Assembly (NCBI GenBank): GCA_021733795.1
Contig: JAIPKB010000045.1
Span: 1 to 32,070 of the forward strand
Length of the DNA stretch: 32,070 nucleotides
Source of the DNA: Akkermansiaceae bacterium
GTDB lineage: Bacteria > Verrucomicrobiota > Verrucomicrobiia > Verrucomicrobiales > Akkermansiaceae
Direction of reading: 5' to 3'
This document shows positions 1-7,242 of this stretch, in pieces (the first letter of the stretch is position 1; every line of letters starts with the position of its first letter). The notes under the pieces are model-generated. The model worked only from the letters and a program-made list of their open reading frames with translations. It was not told where the DNA came from and searched no databases. Made by a program: the position numbers and the translations under genes.

Positions 1-1413
1 AGCGTTGGCGGCCTCGCTGACGAGATCAAGCTCTACGACGGAGCCCTCACAGCCGAACAGATCGCCGCCGTGGCCAAGCCTCCTAAGGAGATGCCCAGCC
101 CTGCCTTGCCCCCGCGCAAGATGCCGATCGGACCCGAAGGCGCCGGCCGCTTCGGCGCCTGTTACACCAAGTTGAATTACTACCCAGAGTGGGACAATCT
201 CTGGCCGGTCGACGCCGACACCGACATCGTCGTCCGCTTTGACCAGTCGGCGACGCGGATGGTCTTCTGGCGTGGTACGCGGTATTCCCCCGCCTGGGTT
301 TCGGAGAACGGCTTGTGGATGGCGGACCAGAGTGTCGAGGCGTGGAACGACACGGAGGGTTGCTACGAGCACATGCAGGACCGCCGCTGCCGTTACTCGC
401 ACGTGCGGATCATCGAGAGCAACGACGCCCGCGTGGTTGTTCACTGGCGATACGCGCCCGTCTGCGCCGAAGGCAGGTTGTGGCGGGAGGACGAAAAGAC
501 GACAAGGGCGTGTTGGATCGACGAGTATTATTATATTTATCCCGACCAGTTGGGCATTCGCAAACCGACCTGGAAAACCGGCAGCCTCGGCGGTCCCCGC
601 CAGTTCCAGGAATCCATTCCGCTCACCCAACCCGGCCAATTGCAGGGTGACGTGATCGATGCCGGCTTCGCATGGGTTGCCAATCTCAAGGGCGAAAGCA
701 GCAAAATCTCCTTCGTGGCCGAGCCCGATCCGACGCGGACGTTCCCCAAGGATCTGGTCATCCAACAGCATCAGTTCCGCTCGCGGAACAAGCCGTCGAT
801 CATCTTCGAACCGGGCAATGCCATGGAATACGTGGCCGACCGCAAAATGCCGGCCGGAGGCCTGGATGTTCCCGGTTCATGCAACCACTGGCCCGTCGGT
901 CAGGCCGCCTGCGATGGACGGACGGTGCAGGCGGCCGACCGCCCGACCAGCTTTCTCGGTTACCCGATCTCCAATCCGCCGGTCCACGAAAAGGACGGCC
1001 GCTCGTGGTGGAACGGTCTCTACGGCATGACCGACATGGACATGGATGGGTTGGTCGTTGTCGCCAGGAGTTGGTCCCATCCGCCCGAGTTGACAGTTAG
1101 GTCCGCGGGTTTTGATTCGCCGGCTTATGATCCGTCCGAGCGTGCCTACAAGCTGACCAAGAAGAAGGCCGGGGCGGATGGCACCCTGGAGTTGATCCTT
1201 GCCGCTTCTGAAGAATCGCCTGTATTCAACCCAGTCTTTGTCGTCAGGAACTGGTCACCGCAGGCTCTCACGCTGACGCTCAACGGCCGTAGCGTCGTCC
1301 GCGGTAGCGGCTTTCGCGTCGGCACCCGGCACACCCTGGAGGGTGACGACACCATCATCTGGATCAGGCATCAATCGAGCGGGCCGGTGACGATCACCCT
1401 CACTGCCGAGTAA
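1..1413 (+). CDS. LamG-domain secreted protein, 3' part (5' end outside window)
   Basis: The reading frame is open from base 1, so the gene starts upstream. The first codons read ADEIKLYDGALTAEQIAAV, the typical last strand of a LamG/concanavalin A-like domain, which ends in a D-E-x-x-x-Y-x-x-x-L-x-x-x-x-I pattern. A GTG at 70 is therefore very unlikely to be the start. After this tail comes a region of about 430 residues rich in Trp, Tyr and Asp, with no signature I can name. It begins near GACYTKLNYYPEWDNLWPV, contains a WIDEYYYIYPDQ stretch, and ends in a beta-rich segment. LamG domains often bind carbohydrate or act as adhesion modules, and the neighbouring sulfatase suggests an extracellular glycan-related role, which is inference. 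I am confident that it is a partial LamG protein; the function of the main domain is unknown. Confidence 0.8.
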   Translation, partial: SVGGLADEIKLYDGALTAEQIAAVAKPPKEMPSPALPPRKMPIGPEGAGRFGACYTKLNYYPEWDNLWPVDADTDIVVRFDQSATRMVFWRGTRYSPAWVSENGLWMADQSVEAWNDTEGCYEHMQDRRCRYSHVRIIESNDARVVVHWRYAPVCAEGRLWREDEKTTRACWIDEYYYIYPDQLGIRKPTWKTGSLGGPRQFQESIPLTQPGQLQGDVIDAGFAWVANLKGESSKISFVAEPDPTRTFPKDLVIQQHQFRSRNKPSIIFEPGNAMEYVADRKMPAGGLDVPGSCNHWPVGQAACDGRTVQAADRPTSFLGYPISNPPVHEKDGRSWWNGLYGMTDMDMDGLVVVARSWSHPPELTVRSAGFDSPAYDPSERAYKLTKKKAGADGTLELILAASEESPVFNPVFVVRNWSPQALTLTLNGRSVVRGSGFRVGTRHTLEGDDTIIWIRHQSSGPVTITLTAE

Positions 1414-1503
1414 CTCCAACTGAATGATCAAGCAGGAATTCGAGATTGAGACTGCGGGACTGCGGGTGAGGCCCGGTTGGAGCACACCAGGGACGATCCC
1501 CCG

Positions 1504-2013
1504 ATGCCTGATCCTGCCGCCATCATCGGGATGGCCAACGCCTTCTGTGCGTCCCAGGTCCTCTTCGCCAGTTCCGACCTGGGCATCTTTGACTTTCTCT
1601 CCCGGTCGCCGATCGGCCTCTCCGCCGCGATCCGCTACAACCGGGATGTCTATCAGGCCTGGGGGCGGTTGCCGGAACTGGTGCGCAGCGGGAAGCCGGT
1701 GGAGAATCCGGAAATCCATCTCGGCGAGGATCCCGACAGGACGCGTGACTTCGTGCTCGCGATGCATGGCCGGGCGCTTGGCAGCGACCGGTCCCTGGTG
1801 CCCCAACTCAAGCTCAAGGGCCGGTGCAGGCTCCTGGCTCCCGGGGGCGGAGGCGGCACCTGCTTCGCGCTGATCGCCCGTCACCATCCGCAACTCTCTT
1901 GCACGGTGATCGATCTTCCAGGGGTGCTGGCTGTGGCAGAGGAACTGATCGCGGAACAGGGTGCCGGCGAGCGGGCCCGGACCATCGCCGGCGTCTTGGC
2001 ACCCGTCGCATGA
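1504..2013 (+). pseudogene. Collapsed family-2 O-methyltransferase (internally deleted and truncated)
   Basis: The ATG at 1504 opens a 169-residue frame beginning MPDPAAIIGMANAFCASQVL, typical of the N-terminal dimerisation domain of SAM-dependent family-2 O-methyltransferases. After DLGIFDFLSRSP the winged-helix segment that normally follows is missing. The frame resumes at IGLSAAIRYNRDVYQAWGRL and continues through the RTRDFVLAMHGRAL region. The SAM-binding glycine motif, normally D-x-G-G-G-x-G, reads APGGGGGTC here, so its acidic residue is lost. A TVIDLPGV strand follows, and the frame stops soon after GERARTIAG, before the catalytic C-terminal third. Family members are about 330-370 residues long. 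The missing parts and the altered motif make an active enzyme unlikely. An ORF starting at 1424 in another frame is a shadow. Confidence 0.75.
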
Positions 2014-2126
2014 AGACCATCAACCATATATATGAACACCAACAGCCCCATCGCCTCTCGATCGCATGACTTAGAATAGGGAAAGTGAAATAATTCGAGT
2101 GCGACGCCGTAGAAGGGGCTCCATCC

Positions 2127-2140
2127 CGGTGCCGGCACCG
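2127..2140. promoter_or_regulatory. 14-bp perfect palindrome upstream of the sulfatase gene
   Basis: CGGTGCCGGCACCG is a perfect dyad ending 19 bases before the ATG at 2160. Its position suits an operator, or a hairpin in the mRNA leader affecting initiation. No matching copy was noticed elsewhere in the window, and GC-rich palindromes arise by chance in such DNA, so the regulatory role is only a suggestion. Confidence 0.25.
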
Positions 2141-2159
2141 ATTGAGCAATTACAAGAAT

Positions 2160-3563
2160 ATGAAAACACCCCGTCCAATCATCATCCAGCATCCCGCCGC
2201 GTGGTTGCTCGCCGCTCTTGCCTGCGCCACCCTCTCGCACGCCGCCGACCGCAAGCCCAACTTCCTCTTCATCATCACCGACGACCAGCGCTGGGACGCG
2301 ATGGGTGCGGTGCAGAAGGAGCAGGGTGAGCGCGCGCGCTTCCCGTGGTTCGAGTCGCCCGCCATGGACCGTCTCGCTGCCGAAGGCGTGCGCTTCCGCA
2401 ACGCCTTCGTCACCCTCTCGCTTTGCTCGCCGTCCCGCGCCGCGTTCCTCACCGGGCGCTACAACCACGTCAACGGCGTCATCAACAACAACACGCCGTT
2501 GCCCGAAGACTCGGTTACCCACGCCTCCCTGCTGCGCGCCGCCGGCTACCGCACCGCCTACATCGGCAAGTGGCACATGGGTGGCCAGCGCGGCCAACGC
2601 CCGGGATTCGATCACTCCGCAAGCTTCGTCGGCCAGGGCATCTATCAGGATTGCCCGTTCGAGATCAACGGTGTGAAAACCTCCACCAAAGGATGGGTGG
2701 ACGACGTCAGCACCGACTTCGCGATCGACTGGATCAAACAAAACCGCGAACAACCGTTCTCCATGGTTGTCGGTTTTAAAAGCCCGCACAACCGGCGCGG
2801 CGGCGACAACCTGCCGGCCCGCCTGCGCGACCTCTATGCGGGCGCAAGCAGCCGCCCCGTGCCCAACCTCAACACACCCGCGATTTACCACAAACCCGAT
2901 CCGGTCACCGGCCAGTTCCCGCGCGGCCTCGCCGATAACTCGGTCCACATCGACTACCTCCGCCACATCAAGGGCGTCGACGAAAACCTCGGCCGCCTGC
3001 TGGACACGCTCGATCAACTCGGCCTGGCGGAGGACACTGTCGTCGTCTTCACCAGCGACAACGGCTACTTCCTCGGCGAACACGGCTGCGGTGACAAGCG
3101 CGCCCTCTACGAGGAGTCGCTGCGCATCCCGATGCTTGCCCGCTACCCGCGGCGCTTCGGCAAGGGGCTCGTGGTGGACGAAATGGTGCTCAACATCGAC
3201 CTCGCCCCAACCTTCCTCGACCTGGCGGGAGTGCCGGTTCCCGCCAAGATGCAGGGTGCGAGCTGGAAGGAACTCGCCGCTGGCAAGAAGCCGGCGAACT
3301 GGCGCACGTCCTTCCTCGCCCAGTATTACAAGGAACTTGGGGACACACCCACCTGCGTCGGCATCCGCACGGCCAACGCCAAGCTCGTCAAGTACGCCGG
3401 CCACGCCGAATGGACCGAAGCTTTCGATCTCGCCGCGGATCCCTACGAATTGAAAAACCGGGCGGTCGATCCCGCGCTGACCGGGAAACTCGGCTCAGAG
3501 TTGAACGCCCGGATGAAAGCCCTCGAATATACCTTTCCTACGGAAGCGAACAAATCCTACTGA
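2160..3563 (+). CDS. Secreted sulfatase, family S1 (formylglycine-dependent)
   Basis: A 467-residue protein that should hydrolyse sulfate esters, probably on glycans. ATG 2160 is preferred over the in-frame TTG at 2142 because it places a clean signal peptide first (positive MKTPR, hydrophobic WLLAALACATL, cleavage near SHA-A). The alkaline-phosphatase-fold core follows: the metal-binding FIITDDQ (D41, D42), the maturation motif C89-S-P-S-R whose cysteine becomes formylglycine, the GKWHMGG motif, and D300-N-G followed by GEHG in the metal site. All key elements are present and the length is normal, so it is probably active if a formylglycine-generating enzyme or anaerobic maturase is encoded elsewhere. 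The sub-family and substrate cannot be assigned by eye. A GH95 fucosidase 1.3 kb downstream fits sulfated fucans or other fucosylated polysaccharides, which is inference. Confidence 0.93.
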   Translation: MKTPRPIIIQHPAAWLLAALACATLSHAADRKPNFLFIITDDQRWDAMGAVQKEQGERARFPWFESPAMDRLAAEGVRFRNAFVTLSLCSPSRAAFLTGRYNHVNGVINNNTPLPEDSVTHASLLRAAGYRTAYIGKWHMGGQRGQRPGFDHSASFVGQGIYQDCPFEINGVKTSTKGWVDDVSTDFAIDWIKQNREQPFSMVVGFKSPHNRRGGDNLPARLRDLYAGASSRPVPNLNTPAIYHKPDPVTGQFPRGLADNSVHIDYLRHIKGVDENLGRLLDTLDQLGLAEDTVVVFTSDNGYFLGEHGCGDKRALYEESLRIPMLARYPRRFGKGLVVDEMVLNIDLAPTFLDLAGVPVPAKMQGASWKELAAGKKPANWRTSFLAQYYKELGDTPTCVGIRTANAKLVKYAGHAEWTEAFDLAADPYELKNRAVDPALTGKLGSELNARMKALEYTFPTEANKSY

Positions 3564-3805
3564 ATCCCGTCAGAAAACATCACCAGAATATGAAATAACT
3601 ATGAGGCCCTTGGCGTCGCCAGTCTCCCGCGCCGGGGGGGCTTGTCCCCTCGGACGGGTGAGGTCTGGGAAACGGGTCCGTAGTCCGACCCATTGATGTC
3701 TATCGTGCCACTGGCTCGAACATGAATTAAAGACCGGCTACCCCCCGGGACACCCGCCGGGGACGCATCGCTCGCGCTTTCACCTCGCTCCCATCCGCCG
3801 TGCGC

Positions 3806-4231
3806 TCAACCACCGTCGGCATCGTTGAAACTCCCACCATAGCCCGGGCGGTAGAGCAGCAGGCCGGTGTGTCTGGCGATCTCGCGGAAATGGGCGTCAA
3901 TGGCATACAGCCGTACCCCATCATGGATGGCGATGGCGGCGATCAGGACGTCGAGCCACGGGACGGTAAGTCCCCTTGCACGCAGTCGCCAGACGAGGGC
4001 CAGGGCGCGGTCCCAGTCGTCCTCGCGGCAGGGGCGATAGGGGATCACCGCAAAGTGCTCTCCCAGGCACGCCCTTTCCTCGAGACGCGCGCCTCCGAGG
4101 ACTTCCAGCCGGATCGGCGCACACCACTGGGCTTGGTAGGCATCCAGCAAGCCCTCGACGGCGAGTTTCACCCTCATATCGCCGTTCCGGCGGAGGCTTT
4201 CGATCCAGGCGGATGAATCCACAAGCACCAT
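3806..4231 (-). CDS. vapC: VapC-like PIN-domain toxin (putative ribonuclease)
   Basis: A 141-residue PIN-domain protein, the usual size for VapC toxins, which cleave tRNA or rRNA when not held by their antitoxin. The acidic metal-binding set is visible: D5 in MVLVDSSAWI, E43 in APIRLEVLGG, D94 in PWLDVLIAA and D112 in LYAIDAHF. Its ATG lies 6 bases after the stop of the upstream gene on the same strand, so the two are probably co-transcribed and translationally linked. The last 15 or so residues (YRPGYGGSFNDADGG) are a tail beyond the usual fold. The catalytic residues are intact, which argues for a functional toxin. The target RNA cannot be inferred. Confidence 0.9.
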   Translation of the reverse strand: MVLVDSSAWIESLRRNGDMRVKLAVEGLLDAYQAQWCAPIRLEVLGGARLEERACLGEHFAVIPYRPCREDDWDRALALVWRLRARGLTVPWLDVLIAAIAIHDGVRLYAIDAHFREIARHTGLLLYRPGYGGSFNDADGG

Positions 4232-4237
4232 GGTGGC

Positions 4238-4498
4238 TCAATCCGGATAGAGGGGAGGAACCGGATTGGCGGAATCATGACCCGCCGGGTCCGGGGCTGG
4301 TGCCTGATAGTCAAACGCCCCCTCACGGATCAGGCGGCCGAACTCACGGGCCTTCTTGCGCCGCACGAATTCGGTGACCGCCCGAGCCACAGCAGGACTC
4401 TTGTGCTTGTCTCCGGTGATTTTCATTAAATCGCCCAAAATGCGGTCTTCGATCTCCACAGTGATTCTCACGGAGGTGAGCTTATCATCATTTTGCAT
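4238..4498 (-). CDS. vapB: VapB-like antitoxin
   Basis: An 86-residue protein starting MQNDDKLTSVRITVEIEDRI. A short beta strand and two helices, ending near AVARAVTEFVRRKK, suggest a small DNA-binding antitoxin of the ribbon-helix-helix/VapB type. The C-terminal Pro- and Asp-rich tail (YQAPAPDPAGHD) would wrap around the toxin. It lies directly upstream of the PIN-domain gene, the standard antitoxin-toxin order. ATG 4498 is preferred because the in-frame TTG at 4507 would overlap the apparent -10 box. Identification rests mainly on gene order and size, since antitoxins diverge strongly. Confidence 0.78.
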   Translation of the reverse strand: MQNDDKLTSVRITVEIEDRILGDLMKITGDKHKSPAVARAVTEFVRRKKAREFGRLIREGAFDYQAPAPDPAGHDSANPVPPLYPD

Positions 4499-4505
4499 CA
4501 ATTTC

Positions 4506-4533
4506 AATATAAATCGGCATCAATTGGAGTCAA
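4506..4533 (-). promoter_or_regulatory. Promoter of the vapBC-like operon
   Basis: On the minus strand, TTGACT (4528-4533) and TATATT (4506-4511) are separated by 16 bases. Each matches the sigma-70 consensus at five of six positions. Only 7 bases lie between the -10 box and the vapB ATG, so transcription would begin at or next to the start codon and the mRNA would be leaderless or nearly so. This is the clearest promoter in the window. Confidence 0.55.
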
Positions 4534-4538
4534 TTGGA
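4521..4538. promoter_or_regulatory. Candidate VapB operator: tandem CAATTGGA overlapping the -35 box
   Basis: CAATTGGA occurs at 4521-4528 and again at 4531-4538, a perfect 8-bp direct repeat with a two-base gap, each copy containing the palindrome CAATTG. The repeat covers the -35 box of the vapBC-like promoter. VapB antitoxins typically repress their own promoter at such repeats, so this is a reasonable operator candidate. Confidence 0.4.
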
Positions 4539-4857
4539 TCCTGCAAATCCTGTATTTCCAGGTGACTCCTGCGGCCATCAGGCGGGAAATTTCAAGCCAC
4601 CCTCACCTTCTGACCGGTCCCACCGGCCCGCCGGCCACGAATTCCGCCTTGGTCAGCGTCTGGCGGAGATCCTCGAACCGGTGATGCAGGGATGGTTCGC
4701 CGAGAGCCTGGTCCGTTGCCTGCCCGCCACCAGGATCGGCAGGCTCTCCCCGCATGCTTTCGCTCCATCCTTCCGGTTGGCTCCGAACCGGTCCCGGCAC
4801 ATCAAGAGCCATTCTCGAAAGTTTCTTGCGTTTTTCGCGGTAACTACCCACCCCCGA
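4539..4857. other. Intergenic DNA between vapB promoter and GH95 gene
   Basis: No recognisable gene. A forward frame is open from 4534 into the GH95 gene, but its translation has no family features and lies upstream of a clear signal peptide, so I treat it as non-coding. A minus-strand frame at 4603-4851 is also unrecognised. The promoter of the fucosidase gene should lie here, but no convincing boxes were seen. Confidence 0.4.
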
Positions 4858-7242
4858 ATGAAATTCCCTTCTCTGCTCGCCACCGCATTGCTTGTTGCCA
4901 CCGCCCAGGCGGTCGAAATCTCACAAATCGGGGACCGCGTCTCGATTGAGAACCGAGCCCTCCGCCTTTTCTGCGATCTGAAGAGCGGCCGTTACTCCGG
5001 CACCCAACTCCGCTCCGGAATCACCGTTTTTTCCGACGGTTCGTTCATGATCGCGGATCTGATCCCCCTTGGCTTGGTCACGGCGAAGGCCGATGCGAAA
5101 GCTGCCGATGACATCGTTTTCCTCGGCAAGCCTGCGGCGGACTGGGAGAAGGAGGCGTTTCCGTTGGGCAACGGGCGCTTGGGTTGCATGGTCTTTGGCG
5201 GGGTAGGGGATGAACGGATCCAGTTCAACGTTGACAGCCTCTGGACCGGCGATGAGAACCTGCCCGGAGACTACGGAGCACCCGGCATGGGGCAGTACCA
5301 GAACTTCGGCAACCTGCACGTGGTCCTGGATGCCAAGGAACTCGCAACGAAATACCGGCGTGAACTGAACCTCGGCCAGGCGGTGAGTCGCGTGACCTAT
5401 CAACAGGATGGCACCGGGTTCGCGCGCGAGACCTTCTGCAGTCACCCCGCTCAGGTCATCGTTTCCCGGATGACGGCAAGCGCGTCGGGAAGGTATTCCG
5501 GCCGCATCACCCTTGCTGGCGGGCGCGCCGAAATAACCCGCGCCAACCAGACCCGGCTCACCTTCACCGGGACGCTGGAGAATGGTCTGGCATACGAGGC
5601 CCAGGTGCTGGTGGTGGCCGAGGGCGGCTCGGTCAAGGCGGATGGCGGCACGCTGGTGTTCAGCAAGTGCGACAGCCTGACCCTGGTCCTCGGCGCGGAG
5701 ACCAACTATGTCATGGACTACGCCCGGCAATGGCAAGGCGAGCACCCCCATCCGCGGGTGACCCAGCAGGTGGATGAAGCCGCGAAACAGCCTGCCGCCA
5801 AGCTGCTCGCCGCGCATGTGCAGGACCACCAGTCGCTCTATCGGCGGGTGGCGATCGATCTTGGCAAAACCGATGCGGCCCGGCTTGCGCTGCCGATCGA
5901 CCAGCGGCTGGCGGCGATCCGCGAGGGCAAGGCGGATCCGGACATGGAGGAACTGCTGTTTCAGTTCGGGCGTTATCTGCTGATCGCCTGTTCGCGGCCG
6001 GGGACACTGCCGGCGAATCTGCAGGGACTGTGGAATGACCAGAACACCCCGCCGTGGCATTCCGACTACCACAGCAACATCAACCTGCAGATGAACTACT
6101 GGCTCGCGGAGTCAGCCAATTTGGCCGAGTGCCATACGCCGCTGTTCGATCTTCTATCAGCCTCGCTGGAGCCATTCCGCAAGGCGACCAAGCTGGCCTA
6201 CGGTAACGAGATCCGTGGCTTCACCATCCGCACCTCCCACAATCCGTTCGGTGGAATGGGGTGGAAATGGAACATCCCCGCCAGCGCCTGGTATGCCCAA
6301 CATTTCTGGGAACACTATGCCTTCGGACGGGACCGGAAGTTTCTCGAGACGGTGGCTTATCCCTACCTCAAGGAAGTCTGCCATTACTGGGAGGACCACC
6401 TGAAGCAACTCCCCGACGGCCGCTTGGTCGCACCTAACGGGTGGTCGCCTGAGCATGGCCCCACCGAGGATGGCGTTTCGCACGATCAGCAGCTCATCTG
6501 GGATTTGTTCACCAACACGATCGAGGCTGCCGGGGAGCTGGGGGTGGACGTCGATTACCGCAGGAAACTCTCGGCAATGCGGGACAAGCTGGTGGGGCCG
6601 AAGATCGGCAAATGGGGGCAGCTCCAGGAATGGATGGAGGACAAGGACGACCCCAAGGACGACCACCGCCATGTTTCCCACATGTTTGCCGTCTATCCAG
6701 GCCGCCAGATATCATTCACCAAGACCCCCGACTTCGCGCGGGCCGCGGCGGTGTCGCTCAGGGCCCGCGGGGTCGGCCAGTCCGTTGGTTGGTCAAACGC
6801 CTGGAAGACCGCCCTCTGGGCCCGCTTGCTGGATGCCGAGACCGCCTACTCATATTATCGCATGGAGGTCTCCGCCAACGCGTTTCCCAACCTCTGGAAC
6901 GCCTGCTGGCCGGGACGGACCTTCCAGATCGACGGCAACTTCGGCATCACCGCCGGCGCGATCGAGATGCTGCTGCAGTCCCACGCCGGCGAGCTCCACC
7001 TGCTGCCCGCCCTGCCGCAAGCGTGGGCCACCGGGTCGGTCGCCGGGCTGCGTGCCCGTGGCGGGTTTGAGGTGGATATCGTGTGGAAAGATGGCAAGCT
7101 CAGCCAGGCGAGGATCCACTCAGCGGTCGATGGGCCATGCACGGTCCGCTACGGGGACAAGACGATTGCGCTGAACCTGAAAAAGGGGGAAATCGTTCAG
7201 TTGGACGGCGGCCTGGAGTCGATGAAGAACTCCGACCCATGA
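4858..7242 (+). CDS. GH95 alpha-L-fucosidase (secreted), unusual N-terminus
   Basis: A 794-residue enzyme predicted to release alpha-L-fucose, with inversion, from exported or imported glycans. ATG 4858 gives a signal peptide (MKFPSLLATALLVATAQA). About 70 residues of beta-rich sequence (SIENRALRLFCDLKSGRY) follow before the usual GH95 start (KPAADWEKEAFPLGNGRLG, then DSLWTGDENL). The catalytic (alpha/alpha)6 core carries counterparts of the residues studied in Bifidobacterium AfcA: N407 and N409 in SNINLQMNYW, E532 in SPEHGP and D692 in FQIDGNFG. DHRHVSHMF and the C-terminal GELHLLPALP and LRARGGFEVD motifs are present, so the enzyme looks complete. The stop overlaps the next start (ATGA), implying translational coupling. 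The extra N-terminus resembles the front of another glycosidase and may be a fusion. Confidence 0.9.
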   Translation: MKFPSLLATALLVATAQAVEISQIGDRVSIENRALRLFCDLKSGRYSGTQLRSGITVFSDGSFMIADLIPLGLVTAKADAKAADDIVFLGKPAADWEKEAFPLGNGRLGCMVFGGVGDERIQFNVDSLWTGDENLPGDYGAPGMGQYQNFGNLHVVLDAKELATKYRRELNLGQAVSRVTYQQDGTGFARETFCSHPAQVIVSRMTASASGRYSGRITLAGGRAEITRANQTRLTFTGTLENGLAYEAQVLVVAEGGSVKADGGTLVFSKCDSLTLVLGAETNYVMDYARQWQGEHPHPRVTQQVDEAAKQPAAKLLAAHVQDHQSLYRRVAIDLGKTDAARLALPIDQRLAAIREGKADPDMEELLFQFGRYLLIACSRPGTLPANLQGLWNDQNTPPWHSDYHSNINLQMNYWLAESANLAECHTPLFDLLSASLEPFRKATKLAYGNEIRGFTIRTSHNPFGGMGWKWNIPASAWYAQHFWEHYAFGRDRKFLETVAYPYLKEVCHYWEDHLKQLPDGRLVAPNGWSPEHGPTEDGVSHDQQLIWDLFTNTIEAAGELGVDVDYRRKLSAMRDKLVGPKIGKWGQLQEWMEDKDDPKDDHRHVSHMFAVYPGRQISFTKTPDFARAAAVSLRARGVGQSVGWSNAWKTALWARLLDAETAYSYYRMEVSANAFPNLWNACWPGRTFQIDGNFGITAGAIEMLLQSHAGELHLLPALPQAWATGSVAGLRARGGFEVDIVWKDGKLSQARIHSAVDGPCTVRYGDKTIALNLKKGEIVQLDGGLESMKNSDP

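Noticed and set aside
4603-4851. Minus-strand ORF between vapB and the fucosidase gene
   Set aside because: No family features, no good start context and no neighbour relation; probably chance.
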